Source: Rhodococcoides fascians A25f (GTDB lineage: Bacteria > Actinomycetota > Actinomycetes > Mycobacteriales > Mycobacteriaceae). Taken from it: a stretch of DNA of 64,000 nucleotides. The notes below the pieces were generated by a model. That model did no database searches. It had not been told where the DNA came from and saw only the letters and a list, made by a program, of their open reading frames with translations. A program made the translations under genes and the position numbers. Positions 35,206 to 43,926 of the stretch are shown in pieces. How positions within the stretch are numbered: position 1 is the first letter of the stretch; every line of letters begins with the position of its first letter. The stretch covers positions 3,131,501 through 3,195,500 of the forward strand of contig NZ_CP049744.1 of assembly GCF_000760935.2 (NCBI RefSeq). Reading direction: 5' to 3'.

Positions 35206-35880
35206 ATGGCTACCGACGTGTCCGTCGTCCGTGTGTTCACCGATGCCGACGGCAGGTTCGGCAACCCCCTCGGGATCGTTTCCGCCGACGCCGTCGCGGA
35301 GAACGAGCGGCAGCAGTTCGCCGCCGATCTCGGCTTCAGTGAGACGGTGTTCGTCGAACTCACCGAACCGGGTACCGCGTCGGCGACCATCTACACCCCG
35401 GCGGTCGAGCTGCCTTTCGCCGGACACCCCACCGTGGGACTGTCCTGGTGGCTCCGCGAGCAGGGTCATCCGGTGACCACCCTCGCCGTTCCCGCTGCAC
35501 CGCTGAGCATCCGCTACGACGGCGACGACACCTGGGTTCGCGCCCGCGCCGACTGGGCTCCGGACTTCACGTTCCATCAGGTTCGCGATGCCGCCGAGGT
35601 GGCCGCGGACGATCCGAGCGCCTACGACAGTGGGCACCACTACGTCTGGGCGTGGACCGACGAGAAGGACGGGGCGCTGCGATCGCGCATGTTCGCCCCC
35701 ATGATGGGCATCGCCGAGGACGAGGCGACCGGTGCCGCCGCCGTCCGGCTCACCGGGGAACTCGGCCGCGGTCTCCTCATCGTGCAGGGAGCAGGCTCGC
35801 GGTTGCGCACCACGGTCGACGACGACGGCTGGGTGGAACTGGGCGGACGCACCGTGACCGACGCGTCGATCACGGTGTGA
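35206..35880 (+). CDS. PhzF family isomerase-like protein
   Basis: This 224-residue protein has the PhzF/diaminopimelate-epimerase-like fold. It starts with VVRVFTDADGRFGNPLGIV, then the catalytic-Glu region GFSETVFVEL, and the conserved LPFAGHPTVGLSWWL. It corresponds to Rv2716. PhzF enzymes isomerise dihydro-hydroxyanthranilate, but most homologues have no known substrate. The ATG has TACCGT six bases upstream. It converges with the papain-fold gene, overlapping by 11 bases. Confidence 0.88.
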   Translation: MATDVSVVRVFTDADGRFGNPLGIVSADAVAENERQQFAADLGFSETVFVELTEPGTASATIYTPAVELPFAGHPTVGLSWWLREQGHPVTTLAVPAAPLSIRYDGDDTWVRARADWAPDFTFHQVRDAAEVAADDPSAYDSGHHYVWAWTDEKDGALRSRMFAPMMGIAEDEATGAAAVRLTGELGRGLLIVQGAGSRLRTTVDDDGWVELGGRTVTDASITV

Positions 35881-36517
35881 GCGGTACGTCCACTTCGATT
35901 TCCTCGCCCAGCCGGACGCCCGCAGCCAGTGGGAGTCGGTCGCCGCTCCAGAACTTTCCGGGGTCGAACCAATTGGCCTTCTTGTTGCCGGTGAGCAATC
36001 CCATCGAGTCGTAGGTCATGGCGACCACCTCCGCGCAATAGGCAGTTTCGAGGGTGGGTCCGTCCTGCTCGCGTTGTCGACGCAATGTCGGCACCCGCCC
36101 CCGGAACCACCGGCCGGCGAGCGCGGCCGTGGTGGGAAACGCAGTTCCGTCCATGCGCGCTATCGTGCGCAGCAGTGCGTCTTCCTGGTCCTTCGTGACG
36201 GTCTCGTCCAATTGCCGCAGCCAGCAACGCTGTTGGTACTTCGTGGCCCACTGGGTGACGGCCGCGCGCAGATCGTGGAGCTGCACACCACGCTGAAAGT
36301 TACCGGTCCACATGTCCTGCAACGATTTTCCCAGTTCTGCGTGCCACATCAGCGGCGGCAGGTCGTCGATCACGACGGCCATTCCGACGTGATTGACCGG
36401 GCTGTTGGTCAGCGCCTGAATTGCACGATCGGCCGTCGACTCTCCGCGAAAGATCCAGATGTCGCCCGTCCTGGTGGCATCGACGGCGGTATCGAGGCTG
36501 ATTCGAGACGGGTTCAT
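35870..36517 (-). CDS. YiiX/YaeF-like permuted papain-fold amidase (C92-type)
   Basis: This 215-residue protein has the pattern of permuted papain-like enzymes. The His motif NSPVNHVGMAVV lies near residue 45. The Cys motif TAYCAEVVAMTYDSMGLL lies near residue 175, reversing the usual Cys-then-His order. GDIWIFRGESTADRAIQ at the N-terminus is typical of the YiiX group. No signal peptide is visible, so it is probably cytoplasmic. Its substrate is unknown. The ATG at 36517 has TAGGGT seven bases upstream. It converges with the PhzF gene. Confidence 0.75.
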   Translation of the reverse strand: MNPSRISLDTAVDATRTGDIWIFRGESTADRAIQALTNSPVNHVGMAVVIDDLPPLMWHAELGKSLQDMWTGNFQRGVQLHDLRAAVTQWATKYQQRCWLRQLDETVTKDQEDALLRTIARMDGTAFPTTAALAGRWFRGRVPTLRRQREQDGPTLETAYCAEVVAMTYDSMGLLTGNKKANWFDPGKFWSGDRLPLAAGVRLGEEIEVDVPLTP

Positions 36518-36577
36518 GCTTCTCACCCTAGGTCTTGGCGGATCGGCAACCGCACGTCGTGACGGTACGGTTGCCGA

Positions 36578-36808
36578 ATGAACGTGTGGAAAGCTCTCGG
36601 CCTCGCCGGGATGGCCGGTGTCGCGGCCACCGGGGCGCTGGTGGTGCGGTCCGAGCGCAAGCGGCGCGCCTACGCGCCGAACGAAGTACGCGATCAGCTA
36701 CACCAGCGGTTCGCGGCTCTCTCGGGTGAACCGGAACCGGCAGCTGCTCCCCCGCTCTCGCGGGGGCAGCAACTGCGCAACAAGCTCCGGTTCAGCCGAG
36801 GGCGCTGA
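36578..36808 (+). CDS. Small membrane-anchored hypothetical protein
   Basis: This 76-residue protein has one N-terminal hydrophobic helix (ALGLAGMAGVAATGALVV) followed by a strongly basic, Pro/Ala-containing cytoplasmic tail (RSERKRRAYAPNEVRDQLHQ). I recognise no family. The ATG has TACGGT ending six bases upstream, which supports it as a real, leaderless gene. It converges on the aminotransferase gene with a 17-base overlap. Confidence 0.65.
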   Translation: MNVWKALGLAGMAGVAATGALVVRSERKRRAYAPNEVRDQLHQRFAALSGEPEPAAAPPLSRGQQLRNKLRFSRGR

Positions 36809-38051
36809 GGATTCGCGAGGCCAGCTCTTCGATCTCGCCGTCCGTCATGACGAAGGCCGGCGATATCTGCATCGCACCCTGACCGGCGGCGCGGCCCGAA
36901 ACCCCATGCGCACGCAGTGTTTTGACGAACGGTAGCGCCTCGGCCGGGTCGGCGAGCTGAACTGCGGCAACCGCGCCGATGCCGCTGCGGATTTCCGAGA
37001 CCCGATCGTGCTCGGCGAGCGGCGCGAGGTGCGTGTGCAGTGCGGCTTCGATGCGCTTGGAGTGCGTCAACAGTTCTTCGCGCTCGATGATGTCGAGGTT
37101 GGCCATCGCTGCGGCAGCCGCGCCTGCGTGGCCGCCGTAGGTGTAGCCGTGTCGCCACCAGACTCCGCCCGCGAAGAACGGTTCGGCGATCTTCGGGGCG
37201 ATGAACACGGCACCCATGGGCACGTATCCCGACGTCAGCCCCTTGGCGGTCGTCATCAGATCGGGTTCGAGCTCGAAGCGCGTCGACGCGAACCAGCTAC
37301 CGCCGATGCGGCCGAACCCGGTGACCACTTCGTCGGCCACGAACAGGACGTCGTTGTCGCGGCAGATCTGTCGAACCTCGCGCAGATAGCCCTCCGGCGG
37401 CAAGTAGATTCCGCCTGCTCCGATCACCGGCTCGCAGAAGAAGGCAGCCACGTTCTCCGCGCCGACCTCCTCGATCAACGCAAGCAGCGACTTCGCGTCG
37501 TCCCACGACACCGTCCTGGCGTCGGCCATGAGTTCGCCGTAGTTCTCCTTGTTGACCGGGATGCCGGCCAACGAAGTGCCGGCGACGTGCATGCCGTGAT
37601 ACGCCTTCTGCCGACCGACGATCAGCTTCTTGGACGGTTGTCCCATTTCCACCCAGTAGCGGCGTGCGAGCTTGGCGGCGGTGTCGATGGAGTCCGATCC
37701 ACCCGAGGTGAAGAAGATCTTGCTGCCCGCAACCGGTGCGATGGCGGCGAGACGATCGGCCAGGGCCAGCGTGGTCTCGGGAACGAAGTCGCCGAAGTTC
37801 GAGTAGTGGGCAATCGAGCTCAGCTGTGTGGCGACAGCGTCGGCGATCTCGCGTCGGCCGTGACCGACGTTGGTGAACCACAGACCGGCGGTCGCGTCGA
37901 GATACTTCGTTCCCTTGTTGTCGAAGATGTACGCGCCCTCGCCTCGCGACACGACGAACGGTCCGTTGGCGGTGACGTTGCCCATGTCGGCGAAGCCGTG
38001 CCACAGCGCAGAGGAGTGTGTGGTGGCGGCTGGATCCAGGTCGGAAGACAT
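36792..38051 (-). CDS. Class III (omega) aminotransferase
   Basis: This PLP enzyme of 419 residues transfers an amino group, probably from an omega-amino acid or diamine. The PLP phosphate loop is FFTSGGSDSIDTAAKLARRY. The Asp contacting the cofactor lies in LFVADEVVTGFGRIG. The cofactor Lys lies in DLMTTAKGLTSGYVPMGAV. The Trp-rich YLDATAGLWFTNVGHGR is typical of beta-alanine/pyruvate and related transaminases. The ATG has TACTGT seven bases upstream. The exact substrate is unknown. Confidence 0.88.
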   Translation of the reverse strand: MSSDLDPAATTHSSALWHGFADMGNVTANGPFVVSRGEGAYIFDNKGTKYLDATAGLWFTNVGHGRREIADAVATQLSSIAHYSNFGDFVPETTLALADRLAAIAPVAGSKIFFTSGGSDSIDTAAKLARRYWVEMGQPSKKLIVGRQKAYHGMHVAGTSLAGIPVNKENYGELMADARTVSWDDAKSLLALIEEVGAENVAAFFCEPVIGAGGIYLPPEGYLREVRQICRDNDVLFVADEVVTGFGRIGGSWFASTRFELEPDLMTTAKGLTSGYVPMGAVFIAPKIAEPFFAGGVWWRHGYTYGGHAGAAAAAMANLDIIEREELLTHSKRIEAALHTHLAPLAEHDRVSEIRSGIGAVAAVQLADPAEALPFVKTLRAHGVSGRAAGQGAMQISPAFVMTDGEIEELASRILSALG

Positions 38052-38054
38052 GCG

Positions 38055-38729
38055 CTACACAGTAGTGGAGTCCGCTTCGATCGAGTCCGATCCGTACCTC
38101 CAGCGTCCTGCGAGCCGTCCGAGAGCATTGACTGCCAGCGCCATCAGCGCGAAAGCGACGGTCAGCACGACCAGCCCGACCGCGAGCGCGAGGTATCCCT
38201 GCGCCCGCGGATCGAGAAATGGATAGGGGTACCAGTCGACGACGGGTCCACGCACCAAGGTGTAGACCCCGTAGATCAGCGGGAACAGTAACCATGTCAG
38301 ACTGCGCGACTCGGAGATCTGACGCCGCGGCGGAGCGAGAATCCAGTCGAGCAGAAGGACCACGGGCATGATGCGATGCACCACGTTGTTGGTCCACGGA
38401 TCCGCGACACCGACATCGATGTTCGCGAGCAACACCGCGTAGATGATCCCGGTGATCACCATGTACAGCGTCACTGCTCCGCGAAAGAGCTGCCAACCCG
38501 GAGACCGTGGATCGATCACGCCGCCCACGATGAGTACGAGCACCGTCAGGACGTTGCTGATCACGGTGAAGTAGCTGAAGTAGTTGACCAACGAGAACGT
38601 CGGAGAGCCGAGCCCGTTCACGACGATCGAGACGAGCGCCGCGGCGGTGAGGGCCGCGAACAGCACCCGCAGCGTCCTGATCGGTACCGGCGTGCGTGGT
38701 TCCGCGGTCACATCGTGCGAGATGCCCAT
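38055..38729 (-). CDS. Pr6Pr family membrane protein
   Basis: This 224-residue membrane protein has about six helices, with polar residues placed as in the Pr6Pr family: NYFSYFTVISNVLTVLVL, then NNVVHRIMPVVLLLDWI and VYTLVRGPVVDWYPYPF. The family is named for its conserved Pro and aromatic residues. The function is unknown. The ATG at 38729 has CAGGAT six bases upstream. Its stop lies three bases before the aminotransferase start codon, so the two may be read as one operon. Confidence 0.82.
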   Translation of the reverse strand: MGISHDVTAEPRTPVPIRTLRVLFAALTAAALVSIVVNGLGSPTFSLVNYFSYFTVISNVLTVLVLIVGGVIDPRSPGWQLFRGAVTLYMVITGIIYAVLLANIDVGVADPWTNNVVHRIMPVVLLLDWILAPPRRQISESRSLTWLLFPLIYGVYTLVRGPVVDWYPYPFLDPRAQGYLALAVGLVVLTVAFALMALAVNALGRLAGRWRYGSDSIEADSTTV

Positions 38730-38799
38730 TCGGCGATCCTGGCACAGTCGCGGCCGGCATTCACGAAGGTTGCGTAGATACGGATATCCTGGTGTGAGT

Positions 38800-41700
38800 A
38801 TGTCTACCTCGAATCCGTCCGGTCAGCGAAAATCTCTCGCCACACGTCTGGCGAACGTCACCATCCGCGACGAGAACCGACTGCGGCGGCGGCTGGACAA
38901 GGCCCGCACCGACGACGCGTTCGCAGCCCTCGATCGCGATGTCGCTCGCGCCGAAGCCGTGGTCGCCCATCGCAGAGCAGCGGTCCCCACCCTCGAGTTC
39001 CCCGAGTCACTTCCGGTCAGTCTCCGCAAGGACGACATCTCCGCCGCCATCGCCGAGCATCAGGTCGTGATCGTCGCCGGTGAAACCGGCTCGGGTAAGA
39101 CCACCCAGATTCCGAAGATCTGTCTCGCACTCGGTCGCGGAATTCGCGGGTCGATCGGTCACACCCAACCGCGCCGGCTCGCCGCACGTACGGTGGCCGA
39201 GCGCATCGCCGAGGAAGTCGGCGAGCCCCTGGGCGAATCCATCGGCTACAAGGTGAGATTCACCGATCAGTCGTCGGATTCGACCCTCGTCAAACTGATG
39301 ACCGACGGAATTCTCCTGGCCGAGATCCAGCGAGACAGACTGCTTCGCCAGTACGACACCCTCATCATCGACGAGGCCCACGAGCGCAGCCTCAACATCG
39401 ACTTCATCCTGGGTTACCTCGCGCAGTTACTCCCCCGGCGACCCGATCTGAAGATCATCATCACCTCGGCGACGATCGATCCGGAACGATTTGCCCAACA
39501 CTTCGCCCGCGGCGGCGTACCCGCTCCGATCATCGAGGTTTCCGGCCGCACGTTCCCGGTCGAAATGCGCTACCGGCCACTGACCGTCGACGCCGGCGAC
39601 ACCACGATCGACCTCGATCCTGTCGATGCCACCTGCCAGGCTGTCGACGAGTTGACAGCCGAGGGCGACGGCGACATTCTGGTGTTCCTGTCCGGTGAAC
39701 GCGAGATCCGCGACACCGCGGACGCTTTGAACGACCGCAATCTGCGTAACACCGAGATCGTGCCTCTGTACGCCAGATTGTCTGCGGCCGAACAGCATCG
39801 GGTGTTCTCACCGCACTCGGGCCGACGCGTGGTGCTCTCGACGAACGTTGCGGAGACGTCGTTGACAGTTCCCGGCATTCGCTACGTCGTCGATCCCGGC
39901 ACGGCTCGTATATCTCGATACTCGTTGCGCACCAAGGTGCAACGACTACCCATCGAACCGATCTCCCAGGCATCGGCGCGGCAGCGAGCCGGCCGCTGCG
40001 GCCGAGTCGCCGACGGTATCTGCATCCGGTTGTACTCGGAAGAGGACTTCGAGTCGCGGCCGCAGTTCACCGAGCCGGAGATCCTGCGCACCAACCTTGC
40101 GTCGGTCATTTTGCAGATGACCGCCCTCGGGCTCGGCAAGATCGACGCCTTCCCGTTCGTCGAGCCACCGGACCCGCGCAGCATTCGGGACGGGATCGGC
40201 CTGCTCGAAGAATTGGGGGCGCTGAAGCCGGCCACCAAGGACGGCACGGCGGAACTCACCCCCATCGGCCGGGAACTGTCGGCGCTGCCGGTCGATCCAC
40301 GAATGGCGCGAATGTTGGTCGAGGCCAACGGCAACGGGTCGCTGCGGGACGCACTGGTGGTGGTGTCCGCCCTGTCGATTCAGGACGTCAGGGAGCGGCC
40401 CGCCGAGCATCAGCAGGCTGCGGACGAAAAACACGCCCGCTTCGCAGTCGAGAACTCCGACTTCCTGGCTTACGTCAAGCTGTGGACGTACCTGCGCGAG
40501 CAACGGAACGAGCTGTCGTCCAACCAGTTCCGGCGCATGTGCCGCACCGAATTTCTGCACTACCTGCGGATTCGCGAGTGGCAGGATCTACACGGCCAAC
40601 TCCGTCAGATCACTCGCGGACTCGGCTGGACGGTGCCCGATGCCGACTCCACCGAAACCGCTCTGCACCAATCACTACTGTCGGGGCTGCTCTCCCACGT
40701 CGGACTCAGGGAGGGTGACAAGCGCGAGTTCCTGGGCGCACGCGGAGCGCACTTCGCGATCTTCCCCGGGTCCGGGCTCTTCAAGAAGCCCCCGCGGTGG
40801 GTCATGGCCGCCGAACTGGTGGAGACCGGACGCCTGTGGGGCCGGATGGCCGCTCGCATCGAACCCGAATGGGCCGAACGGCTCGCACCGCACCTGGTCA
40901 AGCGGACGTACTCGGAACCGCACTGGTCCATCAAGCGCGAATCCGCGATGGCGTACGAGCGGGTGACGCTGTACGGCATTCCTCTGGTCACGCAGCGACC
41001 GGTGAACTACCACCGCATCGACGCCGAGGCGTCACGGGAGTTGTTCATCAGACACGCACTGGTGGAGGGCGAATGGAAGACCCAGCATGCGTTCTTCCAC
41101 AAGAACCGGGCTCTACTGGACGACGTCGGTGAACTCGAACACCGTGCTCGGCGGCGCGACATCGTCGTCGACGACGACGCACTGTTCGACTTCTACGATG
41201 CGCGTATCGCCCCCGAAGCGGTATCGGCGCGACACTTCGACACGTGGTGGAAGAAAGCCCGTCGACAGGACCCGTCCCTGCTGGACTTCACGACGGACAC
41301 AGTCGTCAACTCCGACGCGGCCTCGGTGCTCACCGGCGCGTATCCCGACGCGTGGCGACAGGGTGAGATCCAGTTTCCGCTGACCTACCAGTTCGAGCCG
41401 GGTACGGCCGCCGACGGAGTCACCGCACGAATTCCGATAGCGCTGCTCGCTCAGGTTCAGCCGGTGGGGTTCGATTGGCTGGTTCCGGGGATGCGCGCGG
41501 AGTTGGTGACGGCACTGATCAAGTCGCTCCCGAAAGCTCTGCGCCGCAACGTTGTTCCTGCCCCCGATTTCGCCGCCGCGGCGCTGGCGGTCATGAGACC
41601 TCGCGCGGAGACTCTGGTGACGGCATTGGCACGCGAGCTGTCGCGGGCTGCACAGTGCCACATCACCGCGAAGGACTTCGACACCGCGGCGCTGCCCGAC

Positions 41701-42696
41701 CACCTGAGAATGACCTTCGCGGCCGTCGACCCGACCGGAAAGGTGTTGGGTAGCAACAAAGATCTGACCGTTCTGCGCACCAGTCTGTCCGGCGAAGTCG
41801 GTCGTCAGGTTGCGAGCGCAGTCGGCGACGCGGAGCGCGCACCGACTCTCGCGTGGACCTCGGGCACTCTGGGCCGACTGGAGTCGACTGTTACCCGTGA
41901 TGTCGGCGGACAGAAGGTCACCGGGTACCCGGCGTTGGTGCCCGAAGGACCGGGCGTCGCAGTTCGAGTCCTGAGCACCCCCGCCCAACAGCGAGCAGCG
42001 ATGCGCGCCGGAACACGGACGTTACTGTTGTCGACGGCACCGAAAGGTACCAAAGCGCTGCTGGCCGGTCTCCCGACTGCCGAACGCCTTGCCCTCGGCC
42101 AGAATCCGTACGGCGGTGTCGACGCGCTCCTCGAGGAATGCCGAGTTCTCGCGGTCGAGGAAGCAATGGACGCACACGGTGGACCTGTTCGAGATCCGGA
42201 GGCTTTCGAGAAACTTCGAGCATCGGTCAATGCCGAGGTTCCACAGCGCACCGCGGCGGTACTGGCCCTCGTACGCCCTGTATTGACTGCAGCTCTTGCC
42301 GTATCGGGGCAATTGCAGACGGCATCGGGTGAGCCCGCCGAGGATGTACGCGAACAGCTCGAAGGATTGGTCTTTCGGGGCTTCGTCACCGAATTCGGTT
42401 CTCGCAGACTGGCAGATCTGCCGCGATATCTCGCTGCAGCGACCAAGAGGTTGGCCACGCTTCCGAGCAGCGCAGGCCGTGATGCGGCTGCGATGGACGT
42501 ACTCGACCGCGTCTACGCGTCGTACGGACGGCTGCTGGATTCGCTTCCGGAAAACCGGAAGAACAGCGCTGGTGTGCAGGAGCTGTTCTGGATGATCGAA
42601 GAATTGCGGGTAGGGCTGTTCGCCCAAGGAATTCGGACTGCATATCCGGTCTCGGAGAAGCGCATCGAGAAGGCGATCTCCGATCAAGCGCGCTGA
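38800..42696 (+). CDS. hrpA: ATP-dependent RNA helicase HrpA (DEAH/RHA)
   Basis: This 1298-residue DEAH-box helicase has Walker A IVAGETGSGKTTQIPK near residue 95, motif II IIDEAHERSLN and motif III ITSATID. Motif VI, QRAGRCGRVADGICIRLY, follows. The HA2/OB-fold and the long C-terminal DUF3418 region make up the second half, the normal size for HrpA. I place the start at the ATG 38800. A TATCCT at 38785-38790 lies nine bases upstream. It acts on structured RNA and, by analogy with E. coli, may rescue stalled ribosomes. It converges with nrdR. Confidence 0.92.
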   Translation: MSTSNPSGQRKSLATRLANVTIRDENRLRRRLDKARTDDAFAALDRDVARAEAVVAHRRAAVPTLEFPESLPVSLRKDDISAAIAEHQVVIVAGETGSGKTTQIPKICLALGRGIRGSIGHTQPRRLAARTVAERIAEEVGEPLGESIGYKVRFTDQSSDSTLVKLMTDGILLAEIQRDRLLRQYDTLIIDEAHERSLNIDFILGYLAQLLPRRPDLKIIITSATIDPERFAQHFARGGVPAPIIEVSGRTFPVEMRYRPLTVDAGDTTIDLDPVDATCQAVDELTAEGDGDILVFLSGEREIRDTADALNDRNLRNTEIVPLYARLSAAEQHRVFSPHSGRRVVLSTNVAETSLTVPGIRYVVDPGTARISRYSLRTKVQRLPIEPISQASARQRAGRCGRVADGICIRLYSEEDFESRPQFTEPEILRTNLASVILQMTALGLGKIDAFPFVEPPDPRSIRDGIGLLEELGALKPATKDGTAELTPIGRELSALPVDPRMARMLVEANGNGSLRDALVVVSALSIQDVRERPAEHQQAADEKHARFAVENSDFLAYVKLWTYLREQRNELSSNQFRRMCRTEFLHYLRIREWQDLHGQLRQITRGLGWTVPDADSTETALHQSLLSGLLSHVGLREGDKREFLGARGAHFAIFPGSGLFKKPPRWVMAAELVETGRLWGRMAARIEPEWAERLAPHLVKRTYSEPHWSIKRESAMAYERVTLYGIPLVTQRPVNYHRIDAEASRELFIRHALVEGEWKTQHAFFHKNRALLDDVGELEHRARRRDIVVDDDALFDFYDARIAPEAVSARHFDTWWKKARRQDPSLLDFTTDTVVNSDAASVLTGAYPDAWRQGEIQFPLTYQFEPGTAADGVTARIPIALLAQVQPVGFDWLVPGMRAELVTALIKSLPKALRRNVVPAPDFAAAALAVMRPRAETLVTALARELSRAAQCHITAKDFDTAALPDHLRMTFAAVDPTGKVLGSNKDLTVLRTSLSGEVGRQVASAVGDAERAPTLAWTSGTLGRLESTVTRDVGGQKVTGYPALVPEGPGVAVRVLSTPAQQRAAMRAGTRTLLLSTAPKGTKALLAGLPTAERLALGQNPYGGVDALLEECRVLAVEEAMDAHGGPVRDPEAFEKLRASVNAEVPQRTAAVLALVRPVLTAALAVSGQLQTASGEPAEDVREQLEGLVFRGFVTEFGSRRLADLPRYLAAATKRLATLPSSAGRDAAAMDVLDRVYASYGRLLDSLPENRKNSAGVQELFWMIEELRVGLFAQGIRTAYPVSEKRIEKAISDQAR

Positions 42697-42708
42697 CGTG
42701 CGGAACCG

Positions 42709-43173
42709 TCAGTCGATGTCGGCAGACTCTCGGTGCTTGCGTAGCTCATGTATTTCCTTCTCGAAATCCTCGGCCGAGCTGAACGAGCGATACACGGACG
42801 CGAACCGCAGATATGCGACCTCATCGAGGTCGCGCAGCGGACCGAGAATAGCCAACCCCACCTCGTTGCTGGGAATTTCGGCGGAACCGGCGGCGCGGAT
42901 GGCGTCTTCCACCTGTTGAGCCAAGAGATTCAACGCGTCGTTGTCGACATCTCTGCCCTGGCACGCCCTGCGCACTCCCTTGACGACCTTCTCACGGCTG
43001 AACGGTTCGGTGACACCGCTGCGCTTCACGACAGCGAGCACTGCAGCCTCGACGGTCGTGAATCGCCGACCGCATTCCGGGCAGGAGCGACGACGCCGAA
43101 TTGCCTGCCCCTCGTCCATTTCACGCGAATCGACCACGCGTGAGTCGGGATGCCTGCAGAACGGGCAATGCAT
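42709..43173 (-). CDS. nrdR: Transcriptional repressor NrdR
   Basis: This 154-residue repressor of ribonucleotide reductase genes senses dATP/ATP. The N-terminal zinc ribbon is [18 protein letters not shown] with [10 protein letters not shown]. The ATP-cone follows, from about residue 45 ([19 protein letters not shown]) to about 140. The ATG has GGAGG seven bases upstream. It is equivalent to Rv2718c. Its neighbours are the SOS pair lexA and the divS-like gene, so DNA-precursor and damage control lie together. Confidence 0.95.
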   Translation of the reverse strand: MHCPFCRHPDSRVVDSREMDEGQAIRRRRSCPECGRRFTTVEAAVLAVVKRSGVTEPFSREKVVKGVRRACQGRDVDNDALNLLAQQVEDAIRAAGSAEIPSNEVGLAILGPLRDLDEVAYLRFASVYRSFSSAEDFEKEIHELRKHRESADID

Positions 43174-43274
43174 GAAGGAGCCTCCGTCGTAGCCGATGCG
43201 CCGACGTCGAACATACGTGTCGGGGCAGTCAGTCGAGGATACTCAGTCATGGGCGGGTGCGATGGGGCCGGTGG

Positions 43275-43670
43275 TCATCTACCGGGCGCATACTCGACTA
43301 CAGCTCCGTCGTGAACCTCGACCACACCCGCCGGCTGCACCCCTGCGTCGGCCGACGCAGCTCGTAGGTTCGCGATTCCGATCAGGCCACCGGCAACGAC
43401 GACGACGGCAAGCACCCACAGCACGAGCGATCGCATCCGGACCGGCTGGCCGGCGAAGTGCGCCGAGGTCTCGTCGAATTCGCGATCGGCGGCCTCCCGG
43501 TCGGTGACGTCGGTCCAGGACGGCTCCAGAACCGGCAGGCATGGAGTCGTTCGCGCACCGCGCGTCGCGATGGAACTCCGCAGCGCGGGACGAGCACGGC
43601 GACGACGCTCGACGACAGTGGACCGGGTACGGACACCTGCGGTGGTGGGGCGATCGGTGGTGATGGTCAT
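43275..43670 (-). CDS. LysM-less ChiZ/DivS-like SOS cell-division inhibitor (putative)
   Basis: This 131-residue protein has a basic cytoplasmic N-terminus of about 80 residues, one transmembrane helix (MRSLVLWVLAVVVVAGGLIGIA) and a short extracytoplasmic tail ending VVEVHDGAVVEYAPGR. Its place opposite lexA and beside nrdR is that of mycobacterial chiZ (Rv2719c) and corynebacterial divS. ChiZ continues into a LysM domain at this point, but here the protein stops. The ATG has GAGG five bases upstream. A LexA box at 43704-43719 lies 34 bases upstream, so DNA-damage induction is likely. The function is inferred from context. Confidence 0.68.
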   Translation of the reverse strand: MTITTDRPTTAGVRTRSTVVERRRRARPALRSSIATRGARTTPCLPVLEPSWTDVTDREAADREFDETSAHFAGQPVRMRSLVLWVLAVVVVAGGLIGIANLRAASADAGVQPAGVVEVHDGAVVEYAPGR

Positions 43671-43703
43671 CGGAACCTCGTCTTCGCTCGTTGGATCGAT
43701 TGT

Positions 43704-43719
43704 TCGATCAGGCGTTCGA
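43704..43719 (-). promoter_or_regulatory. LexA box upstream of the divS-like gene
   Basis: TCGATC-AGGC-GTTCGA matches the actinobacterial SOS box TCGAAC-N4-GTTCGA with one mismatch. A weaker overlapping box, TGGATC-GATT-GTTCGA, lies at 43692-43707. Together they could bind two LexA dimers before the divS-like gene. Confidence 0.75.
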
Positions 43720-43782
43720 TGGACGCTTGTTCGAAGTTCTATCACGAGGCTCCGACAAAGTCTGTAGAAAACGCGACACGAG

Positions 43783-43798
43783 TCGAACAGATGTTTGA
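43783..43798 (+). promoter_or_regulatory. LexA box upstream of lexA
   Basis: TCGAAC-AGAT-GTTTGA matches the SOS box with one mismatch and lies about 130 bases before the lexA ATG. This fits autoregulation of lexA, as in mycobacteria. Confidence 0.85.
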
Positions 43799-43926
43799 TT
43801 CAACAGCTGATACACGCTAGATTCGTGTCAGAAACCACACGCCACACGAGTCGACACCATCAACTCCAGTCCGCGCAGACCGAACCACGCAGACCGGATC
43901 CAGGACATCAGCAGGAGGCCGACAGC

